A stretch of DNA of 9,726 nt, taken from assembly GCA_947169455.1 (NCBI GenBank), contig CAMVPV010000021.1:1-9726 (forward strand). The letters are read 5' to 3'. This DNA comes from an uncultured Clostridia bacterium (GTDB lineage: Bacteria > Bacillota_A > Clostridia > Oscillospirales > Ruminococcaceae). The position numbers and the translations under genes were made by a program. Below are positions 1-4,984 of the stretch, one piece after another. The notes beneath the pieces are model-generated. The model searched no databases and was not told the DNA's origin. It worked only from the letters and a program-made list of their open reading frames with translations. The first letter of the stretch is position 1, and each line of letters begins with the position of its first letter.

Positions 1-110
1 GATAAAATCAAATATAACATAAAGCTGTATCTATCGGAAAATGTTTTATGTTTAATATAGATATTTAATTGCCGAAGTAATATAATATCTGACCTGAATT
101 ATTGAACAGA

Positions 111-176
111 CGCGGTCGTTCATGAAAGTATGGTTTTTCAATAACGACGCGGGATGGCAGCGGGGGCACCCCGCTG
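111..176. terminator. Two hairpins beyond the thioredoxin gene
   Basis: Two inverted repeats lie between the thioredoxin-like gene and the left edge. The inner one has an 8-bp GC-rich stem (CAGCGGGG at 158-165 with CCCCGCTG at 169-176) and is followed on the plus strand by TTTT. The outer one (111-151) pairs CGCG/CGCG and TCGTT/AACGA with a bulged G, then TGAAA/TTTCA inside. Only the plus-strand reading gives a stem plus T run. The minus-strand operon ends here without a clean U tract, so the pair may end transcription weakly in that direction or stop readthrough from a gene to the left. The rest of 1-110 is AT-rich and I see nothing coding in it. Confidence 0.45.
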
Positions 177-179
177 TTT

Positions 180-485
180 TCATTTCTCCTTTATCAGTGA
201 TTCGATCTCCTGCTTTGATACAGCGCCCTGTATCCTTCCCGATTCCTCTCCGTTTCTGAAAAGTATCAGTGTGGGCGAAGCCATAACATCAAATTTTTCG
301 GTGAGCTCTTCCTCGTAAGCGACATTTATCTTTACAAATCTCACATCCGGGATCTCCTCCTCAAGCTCTGCAAGTATGGGAGCTATCCTCTTGCACGGTA
401 TGCAGCTGTCGCTGTAGAAATCCGCGAGCAGGACGGGAGCCTTCAGTTCAGTGTAGAATTCTTCTGTATTGACCCGCTGTGCCAT
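180..485 (-). CDS. Thioredoxin-like protein with CIPC active site
   Basis: A 101-residue single-domain thioredoxin-fold protein with no signal peptide, so cytoplasmic. The active-site motif is Cys28-Ile-Pro-Cys31 in the context DFYSDSCIPCKR, where classical thioredoxin has CGPC. The usual SPT loop with the cis-proline follows in ASPTLILFRNG. The length is normal for thioredoxin. It is the last gene of a minus-strand operon: its ATG shares one base with the TAA stop of the TusA-like gene, with GGGGAG just upstream, so translation is probably coupled. Position behind metY-like and tusA-like genes suggests a reductant for persulfide or thiocarboxylate sulfur rather than a general housekeeping thioredoxin; that role is inference. 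The Gly-to-Ile change in the CXPC motif should change redox potential or partner choice. Confidence 0.9.
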   Translation of the reverse strand: MAQRVNTEEFYTELKAPVLLADFYSDSCIPCKRIAPILAELEEEIPDVRFVKINVAYEEELTEKFDVMASPTLILFRNGEESGRIQGAVSKQEIESLIKEK

Positions 486-730
486 TACTCCCCGACCTTT
501 CTGACGATGAGCGTATAAGTGCCGTTTCCGTTGTCGGAGAGATCGAGCACCTCATGACCCTCTTCCTTCAGGCTGCGCGGAACATTGTTCACGGGTTCGC
601 CGTCATTGAGAAGTATTTCAAGTATCTGTCCCTCGTCGAGTTCTTCGAGCGCTACCTTTGCCTTGACAAATGTTGTCGGGCATTTCACATCGGTGATATC
701 CACCTTGTCGTCAATATTATACTCTGCCAT
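485..730 (-). CDS. TusA/SirA-family sulfur carrier protein
   Basis: A small (81-residue) TusA-like protein. The family moves sulfane sulfur as a persulfide on one conserved cysteine near the N-terminus. That cysteine is visible as Cys17 in DVKCPTTFVKAKVAL, followed by a helix and a C-terminal strand segment as expected. The common CPxP motif is CPTT here; the CPxTFVK variant is one I associate with TusA-like proteins of Firmicutes and actinobacteria. Three in-frame ATGs (739, 736, 730) follow AAAGGA; 730 is chosen because its spacing of about 10 nt is the most usable, but 736 is also possible. With the upstream starts the gene overlaps the end of the metY-like gene. The last bases overlap the thioredoxin start. 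Likely partners are the rhodanese domain and cysteine desulfurase encoded divergently (inference). Confidence 0.85.
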   Translation of the reverse strand: MAEYNIDDKVDITDVKCPTTFVKAKVALEELDEGQILEILLNDGEPVNNVPRSLKEEGHEVLDLSDNGNGTYTLIVRKVGE

Positions 731-735
731 TATCA

Positions 736-1965
736 TCATATCCTTTCAAGAGCCTGTGACAGATCGGCGATAAGATCCTCCTTATCCTCTATCCCCACGC
801 TTATTCTTATTGTATCCTCAAAAACGCCTGCACTGTGCATACGCTCCGCATCGGAGTGCAGATATATCGTGCTTGCGGGGTGTATCACAAGCGTGCGGAC
901 ATCTCCGATATTCGTTGCGATCAGTGCATATTTCAGGCTGTTCATCAGTCTGAAAGCCTTTTCCTTGCTGCCCGGGCGTATAGTAAGTATCGCGCCGCCC
1001 TTTCCGCCGAGATATTTCATACATCGCTCATGGTACGGGCTTGGATCAAGTGCGGGATAATTAACATCAACGCCCTTGCTTTCAAGGAATACCGCCAGAG
1101 CGAGTGCGTTTTCACACAGCCTTTCCATCCGCAGACCGAGCGTTTCCAGCCCGATGCAGTTCATATATGCATTCATCGGGGCAAGACACGCGCCGGTGTT
1201 TCTCCAGATACTGCTGCGCAGCTTTGCTATGAACGCAAATTTACCGAAGCATACATGATCGGCAAAGCCCGGATATCTGTCCGGATCCCATGTAAAATTG
1301 CCGCTGTCGATTATTATGCCGCTTATCGCGTCTCCGCTTCCGTTGATGTATTTGCTTGCGGAATGGATAACGATATCCGCGCCGTATTCAAACGGGTGTA
1401 TCAGATACGGCGTTGCTGTGGTGCTGTCAACTATCAGCGGTATCGGTGTATCCCTGCCGTGCAGCAGCTTTGCGATATTTTCAATATCGGCGATATCGAG
1501 CCTGGGGTTTCCTATGAGCTCGGTGAAAACGGCTTTCGTTTTACCGGTAATGAGCGGCTCTATCTTTTCCGCTGTCATTTCCTCAGCGTAAATGACATTT
1601 ATCCCGAATGCCTTCAGATCATCGAACAGGTCGATAGTTCCGCCGAACAGCGCCGAGCCAGCGATAACTTCATCGCCTGCGGAGAGTATATTCAGAAGCG
1701 TCATAGTGACGGCAGCCATCCCGGAGGAACACGCGACTGCGCCCGCTCCGCCCTCCAGTGAATTGATGCGCTGCTCAAACTGCGAAACTGTGGGGTTCCC
1801 CACGCGGGTATAGGAAAAACCGTGAGTCTTGTTCGCAAATACTTTTTCGAGCTTTTCGGCGGAGTCCTGTGCAAACGCGCTCACCTGATATATAGGCGGG
1901 AGCGTTGAACCGGTCGAGCCTTCGGGGGAGTTTCCGCCGTGAAGAAGCTGTGTATTGAATCTCAT
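736..1965 (-). CDS. metY: O-acetylhomoserine sulfhydrylase-like (MetY-type) PLP enzyme
   Basis: A 409-residue enzyme of the Cys/Met-metabolism PLP family, which runs gamma-replacement or elimination on homoserine esters and cystathionine. Visible hallmarks are SYTRVGNPT (51-59), the EGGAGAVACSSGMAA segment (71-85) that helps bind the cofactor phosphate, the VDSTTATPYL segment with the PLP-binding Asp (179-188), and the Schiff-base lysine Lys205 in HSASKYINGSG. Length and the long region after the lysine fit O-acetylhomoserine sulfhydrylases better than cystathionine gamma-synthase, but methionine gamma-lyase-like activity cannot be excluded. Start at ATG 1965 is preferred over GTG 1974 or ATG 1971 because AGGTGA (1971-1976) lies five bases ahead. 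First gene of the minus-strand operon with tusA-like and thioredoxin-like genes. In Wolinella, a MetY takes sulfur from a protein thiocarboxylate (HcyS); the divergent CysO-like fusion makes a similar link possible here. Confidence 0.85.
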   Translation of the reverse strand: MRFNTQLLHGGNSPEGSTGSTLPPIYQVSAFAQDSAEKLEKVFANKTHGFSYTRVGNPTVSQFEQRINSLEGGAGAVACSSGMAAVTMTLLNILSAGDEVIAGSALFGGTIDLFDDLKAFGINVIYAEEMTAEKIEPLITGKTKAVFTELIGNPRLDIADIENIAKLLHGRDTPIPLIVDSTTATPYLIHPFEYGADIVIHSASKYINGSGDAISGIIIDSGNFTWDPDRYPGFADHVCFGKFAFIAKLRSSIWRNTGACLAPMNAYMNCIGLETLGLRMERLCENALALAVFLESKGVDVNYPALDPSPYHERCMKYLGGKGGAILTIRPGSKEKAFRLMNSLKYALIATNIGDVRTLVIHPASTIYLHSDAERMHSAGVFEDTIRISVGIEDKEDLIADLSQALERI

Positions 1966-2007
1966 TTTCATCACCTGAATAATAGTGTGATCTATGTTAT
2001 ATTCCGG

Positions 2008-2036
2008 ATTATATCACGCAAATCCTATTTAGTCAA
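2008..2036 (-). promoter_or_regulatory. Sigma-A promoter of the metY-tusA-trx operon
   Basis: Read on the minus strand there is TTGACT (plus 2031-2036), a 17-bp gap and a perfect TATAAT (plus 2008-2013). Transcription should begin near 2001, giving a leader of only about 36 nt before the ATG at 1965. That is too short for an S-box or T-box riboswitch, so control is probably by a DNA-binding protein. Confidence 0.85.
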
Positions 2037-2040
2037 TAGG
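2024..2040. promoter_or_regulatory. Operator candidate, copy 1 (over metY -35 box)
   Basis: CCTATT and AATAGG form a perfect 6-bp inverted repeat with a 5-bp gap. On the minus strand it reads CCTATTGACTAAATAGG and contains the -35 hexamer, so a bound protein would block RNA polymerase. A related 17-mer covers the -35 box of the divergent operon in the same register. An Rrf2-family cysteine regulator (CymR/IscR type) is a reasonable guess; no such gene is in the window. Confidence 0.6.
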
Positions 2041-2126
2041 GTTTGGTGTATTTCGTTAATTCCTACAAGAGAAATATAATATAAATCGGTTTTTTGTACA
2101 CGGAAATAAAAAAGTTAATAAATAAT

Positions 2127-2143
2127 CCTATTGACAATACAGG
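2127..2143. promoter_or_regulatory. Operator candidate, copy 2 (over encapsulin-operon -35 box)
   Basis: CCTATTGACAATACAGG matches copy 1 (minus-strand reading) at 14 of 17 positions, including the whole left half CCTATTGAC and the final AGG. As in copy 1, CCTA directly precedes the TTGAC of the -35 box. The right half is a less perfect repeat of the left. The shared placement argues for one repressor acting on both operons. Confidence 0.55.
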
Positions 2144-2159
2144 AATAGTATTATATAAT
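2131..2159 (+). promoter_or_regulatory. Sigma-A promoter of the encapsulin/sulfur operon
   Basis: A perfect TTGACA (2131-2136), a 17-bp spacer and a perfect TATAAT (2154-2159). Transcription should begin near 2166, about 48 nt before the first start codon at 2214. No convincing promoter was seen further down between the plus-strand genes, so this one probably serves everything from 2214 to 7653. Confidence 0.88.
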
Positions 2160-2213
2160 GTTGTCATATCATATAATCCATATATATTTAGTAATAGCTG
2201 TGAGGTGATGATA

Positions 2214-2375
2214 ATGACCGAAAAAAGCAGTCCTGCTGCAATTCCAGGCAATATCTATGAGCTTCTTTCCAAATACCTTAACAGCATAAAATTCGGTTCA
2301 GTCACTCTTGTTATCCAGAATGGGAAGATAGTACAAATAGAATGCAGTGAAAAAATACGGACCGAAAAATTATGA
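2214..2375 (+). CDS. yezD: YezD-family (DUF2292) small protein
   Basis: A 53-residue protein. Its second half, roughly residues 22-49 (LNSIKFGSVTLVIQNGKIVQ, then IECSEKIR), matches the DUF2292/YezD pattern of a short helix followed by G-S-V-T-hydrophobic-I-x-x-G-K-hydrophobic-x-Q-I-E and a KIR tail. Biochemical function is unknown; my recollection is that members often lie beside sulfur assimilation genes in Firmicutes. GAGGTG at 2202-2207 is six bases from ATG 2214 and directly abuts ATG 2208, so 2214 is chosen. It is the first gene after a consensus promoter and sits 91 bp before the CysO-MoeZ-like fusion. No transmembrane segment or signal peptide is present. Family assignment is by motif recall, not by search. 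Confidence 0.8.
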   Translation: MTEKSSPAAIPGNIYELLSKYLNSIKFGSVTLVIQNGKIVQIECSEKIRTEKL

Positions 2376-2420
2376 TCACTATATAATAAAAGTAACTGAC
2401 CGGACGACCGGAGGTTTTCT

Positions 2421-2534
2421 ATGTCATATATGATGCCTCTTCCGGAACGTGAGAGGAGTTTTGGTTATGATACGTATCTTTATCCCGACCACGCTGCGGC
2501 TGTTTACAGAGCAGCGCTCGGAAGCCGAACTTGA
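2421..2534 (+). CDS. Possible 37-residue small ORF overlapping the fusion gene
   Basis: An ATG at 2421 has a strong ribosome binding site (GGAGG at 2410-2414, six bases away). It opens a 37-codon frame starting MSYMMPLPERERSFGYDTYL and ending at TGA 2532-2534, 68 bp inside the next gene in another frame. No family is recognised and there is no cysteine in it. It could be a coupling ORF that brings ribosomes over the second binding site (AGGAG 2454-2458), a leader peptide, or chance. The strong binding site is the main support; the part inside the fusion gene has no independent support. Confidence 0.3.
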   Translation: MSYMMPLPERERSFGYDTYLYPDHAAAVYRAALGSRT

Positions 2535-3921
2535 AGGAAGTACGGTGCGTGAAGCATTGTCTGCGCTCGCGGATGAATATCCCGAGGCGAAAAAGGCTCT
2601 CTATGATGAAAACGGTGAGCTTCGCAGATTTATCAATGTATTCGTCGGAGAAAACAATATAAAGGATCTTGACGGCATGGACACACCTGTGAAGGACGGT
2701 GACGAGATCATGCTCATACCTGCGATAGCCGGCGGCGCTCCGAAGGAAAGCATCCTCGGGGACAGAACGGGAGAAAAGCTCACGAATGATGAGATACAGC
2801 GCTATTCACGGCATCTCCTGCTGAAGGAGATAGGTGTAAAGGGTCAGAAGCGCCTGAAGGCTGCAAAGGTACTTATTGTCGGGCTCGGAGGGCTCGGCTC
2901 GCCGCTTTCGCAGTATCTTGCTGCTGCGGGCGTCGGAACTATCGGTCTTATCGACTTTGATGATGTTGACGAAACTAACCTGCAAAGGCAGGTCATCCAC
3001 GGTACGCGCGACATCGGACGTCCGAAGGCTGCATCCGCAAAGGATGCCATAAAGAAGATAAATCCGCTGGTAAAAACGGAGGTATATAATTACAGACTGA
3101 CCGCCGAAAACGCACTCGATATCATAAGCAAGTATGATGTTGTCGCCGATGCGAGCGACAATTATCAGACGCGGTATCTTGTGAATGACGCCTGCGTCCT
3201 GCTCGGAAAGCCGGATGTATTCGGTGCGATGTACCAGTTCGAGGGTCAGGCGACAGTGTTCTACGGAAAAGAAGGTCCGTGCTACAGATGTATGTACCCG
3301 TCTCCGCCGCCGCCGGGACTTGTCCCGAGCTGCGCAATGGGCGGTGTCGTTGGTGTTCTGCCGGGAATAATCGGTACGATACAGGCAAATGAAGTTATAA
3401 AGCTGATCGTCGGAGGGGGAGAAAGCCTCATCGGCAGGCTGGTCACTTTCGATGCATGGCGTATGCGCTGGCGCGAGCTAAAGATCTGCAAGGATCCGGA
3501 ATGTCCCGTGTGTGGAAATGAGCCGGCGATAACCGAATTGGAAGAATATGATTATGAGGATTTCTGCGGATTGAAGCAGCAGGAAGAGGAAAACGATTCG
3601 GTAGAGGGAATGGAACCCGGGGAATTGAAGCGCAGGTTCGATGCAGGCGAAAGGGTCACTGTCATTGATGTGCGCGAGCCGCACGAAAGGGCAATAGCAA
3701 AGTTCCCCGAAGCGCTTGTGATCCCCATAGGTCAGCTTGAACGCAGACAGAAAGAGCTTGACCCCGATATAGATACGGTCTTCGTGTGCAAGGAGGGCAA
3801 GCGGAGCATCCTTGCGGTGAGAACGCTGCGCGAAGCGGGTTTCAAGGGTCAGCTCTACAATCTGAAGGGCGGAACAAATGCATGGGCACGCGAGGTAGAT
3901 AAGGATTTCCCGATATATTAA
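2467..3921 (+). CDS. CysO/MoaD-like + MoeB/MoeZ-like E1 + rhodanese fusion
   Basis: A 484-residue three-domain protein. Residues 1-90 are a ubiquitin-like sulfur carrier closest in appearance to mycobacterial CysO: IRIFIPTTLRLFT at the start, RRFINVFVGENNI in the middle and IPAIAGG ending in Gly89-Gly90. Residues about 105-345 are an E1-like adenylating domain: RYSRHLLLKEIG, the nucleotide loop GLGGLGS (139-145), Asp/Asn/Arg-rich ASDNYQTRY, and zinc cysteines Cys272/Cys275 and Cys346/Cys349. Residues about 380-484 are rhodanese, with active Cys441 in CKEGKRS. In MoeZ/CysO systems the E1 adenylates the carrier's C-terminal glycine and the rhodanese supplies sulfur to make a thiocarboxylate. 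Oddly, the diglycine is followed directly by APKES and the E1, so cleavage would be needed to expose it. ATG 2467 is chosen over GTG 2449 because AGGAG (2454-2458) is eight bases upstream and the start then matches CysO. Confidence 0.9.
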   Translation: MIRIFIPTTLRLFTEQRSEAELEGSTVREALSALADEYPEAKKALYDENGELRRFINVFVGENNIKDLDGMDTPVKDGDEIMLIPAIAGGAPKESILGDRTGEKLTNDEIQRYSRHLLLKEIGVKGQKRLKAAKVLIVGLGGLGSPLSQYLAAAGVGTIGLIDFDDVDETNLQRQVIHGTRDIGRPKAASAKDAIKKINPLVKTEVYNYRLTAENALDIISKYDVVADASDNYQTRYLVNDACVLLGKPDVFGAMYQFEGQATVFYGKEGPCYRCMYPSPPPPGLVPSCAMGGVVGVLPGIIGTIQANEVIKLIVGGGESLIGRLVTFDAWRMRWRELKICKDPECPVCGNEPAITELEEYDYEDFCGLKQQEEENDSVEGMEPGELKRRFDAGERVTVIDVREPHERAIAKFPEALVIPIGQLERRQKELDPDIDTVFVCKEGKRSILAVRTLREAGFKGQLYNLKGGTNAWAREVDKDFPIY

Positions 3922-3929
3922 TCATATAA

Positions 3930-3982
3930 ATATAAAACTGTTTGGAGTTTTATATAAATCACTATGAATGCAGTTTTCTGCA
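3930..3982 (+). promoter_or_regulatory. Two RNA hairpins before the encapsulin gene
   Basis: In the 75-bp gap before the shell gene, ATATAAAACT (3930-3939) pairs exactly with AGTTTTATAT (3946-3955), a 10-bp AT-rich stem with a six-base loop. Then TGCAG (3969-3973) pairs with CTGCA (3978-3982) around a TTTT loop, two bases before the GGAGG at 3984-3988. There is no U tract, so not a terminator. A processing or stabilising element that raises shell-gene expression is possible. Confidence 0.4.
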
Positions 3983-3996
3983 CGGAGGTAATCAAC

Positions 3997-4950
3997 ATGG
4001 CAAATGAAGAAAAGAACATCACTCTTGGCAAAAAGGCGGCGTATAATTTAGCCGATGTAAACAAGACAAGACCGCAGTACGCTGCGATAACACCCAAGTA
4101 TCTGACAAAAGTGCTCGAATTCAAGGGACTCGATTCCGGTATTTACAGAGTAAACAAGGTCAAGGAGGGCAACACTCCGCTCGAAGTGCTTTGCAGCTCC
4201 GAAAAGAAGTCCGATATTATCCCGCAGGGCTATGTTGAATACGAGGAGGAGCCCAGAGAGTATCAGCTTGCGAACATTTCCACGATAATCAATATCAGCA
4301 CTGCCGTTCAGGACGTTTACAGCTCGCCCTACGATCAGATCAAGGAGCAGCTCGACCTTGCGATAGAGAGCCTGCGCGAAAGACAGGAGAGCCAGCTCAT
4401 CAACAACGATGATTACGGTCTTCTGAAAAATATCGCAGATTCGCAGAGGATACAGCCGGTCAGCGAGAGCGGTGCACCTACTCCCGACGATCTCGATGAG
4501 CTCATCACAAAGGTATGGAAGGATCCTTCGTTCTTCCTCGCACACCCCAGAGCTATCGCCGCTTTTGAGAGAGAATGCACGAAGCGCGGAGTTCCCCCTG
4601 TAACAGTTAATATCGCGGGCGGAACATTCATCACATGGAGAGGCATACCGATAATCCCCACAGACAAGCTGCTCGTTGACGGCAAGAAAAACCCCACCGC
4701 AAAGACAGGCAAGACCAACATTCTCCTTATCCGCACAGGCGAAGCAAAGCGCGGCGTTATCGGTCTTTATCAGAGAAAACTCAACAATGAGCAGGGACGC
4801 GGTCTTTCTGTCCGTTTCAGAGGTATCGATGACAAGGGCAACGCTTCCTATCTGCTCTCGCTCTACTGCTCAGCAGCTATCCTCGCAGATGATGCTATCG
4901 CAGTTCTCGAGGATGTTGAGGTCGGCGAATATTTCAATTATGATGAATAA
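3997..4950 (+). CDS. Family 2A encapsulin shell protein (SrpI-like)
   Basis: A 317-residue HK97-fold shell protein of the Family 2 encapsulins, which self-assemble into protein nanocompartments. Family features I recognise are the N-arm KTRPQYAAITPKYLTKVL (24-40), GLDSGIYRVNKV (44-55), the RERQESQLINNDDYGLL stretch (127-143) in the long helix region, HPRAIAAFERECTKRGVPP (183-201), the TWRGIPIIPTDKL strand region (213-225) and the C-terminal LSLYCSAAILADDAIAVLEDVEVGEY (287-312). There is no cyclic-nucleotide-binding domain, so Family 2A rather than 2B. The founding member is cyanobacterial SrpI, induced by sulfur starvation, whose cargo is cysteine desulfurase; an Acinetobacter homologue has been reported to store elemental sulfur. 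The next gene is exactly such a cargo. ATG 3997 is chosen over ATG 3964 because GGAGG (3984-3988) is eight bases upstream. No phage genes are nearby, against a prophage capsid. Confidence 0.93.
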   Translation: MANEEKNITLGKKAAYNLADVNKTRPQYAAITPKYLTKVLEFKGLDSGIYRVNKVKEGNTPLEVLCSSEKKSDIIPQGYVEYEEEPREYQLANISTIINISTAVQDVYSSPYDQIKEQLDLAIESLRERQESQLINNDDYGLLKNIADSQRIQPVSESGAPTPDDLDELITKVWKDPSFFLAHPRAIAAFERECTKRGVPPVTVNIAGGTFITWRGIPIIPTDKLLVDGKKNPTAKTGKTNILLIRTGEAKRGVIGLYQRKLNNEQGRGLSVRFRGIDDKGNASYLLSLYCSAAILADDAIAVLEDVEVGEYFNYDE

Positions 4951-4953
4951 TGC

Positions 4954-4980
4954 GGCATACTACCGCAAAGGAGGTATGCC
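4954..4980 (+). promoter_or_regulatory. Hairpin hiding the ribosome binding site of the cargo gene
   Basis: GGCATAC (4954-4960) pairs perfectly with GTATGCC (4974-4980). The stem can extend through a T-G wobble, an A-A mismatch and CC/GG, leaving a five-base loop. The GGAGG Shine-Dalgarno (4970-4974) of the cysteine desulfurase gene lies in the 3' arm and would be masked. This could lower or gate cargo synthesis relative to shell, for example until ribosomes finishing the shell gene (stop 4948-4950) open it. Confidence 0.5.
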
Positions 4981-4984
4981 CTGA

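Noticed and set aside
835..1761. Long plus-strand open frame (308 codons) opposite the metY-like gene, and a 193-codon one at 479-1060
   Set aside because: Both are antisense to genes with strong family motifs, have no recognisable domains and no convincing binding sites. They are mirror frames of real genes.
1966..2213. S-box (SAM), T-box or other riboswitch in the sulfur gene leaders
   Set aside because: Predicted leaders are only about 36 and 48 nt (and about 45 nt before the MetE-like gene), too short for these elements, and no conserved core was seen.
2467..3921. Molybdenum cofactor (MoeB) or thiamine (ThiF) biosynthesis gene
   Set aside because: No moa, moe or thi genes surround it, the carrier domain looks like CysO, and all neighbours are sulfur amino acid genes.
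3922..3996. A separate promoter for the encapsulin gene
   Set aside because: TATAAA-like AT-rich stretches occur, but no acceptable -35 box lies 16-18 bp upstream of any of them.
3997..4950. Phage HK97-type major capsid protein of a prophage
   Set aside because: No terminase, portal, protease or tail gene is nearby. The sequence matches the Family 2A encapsulin pattern and is followed by its usual cargo.
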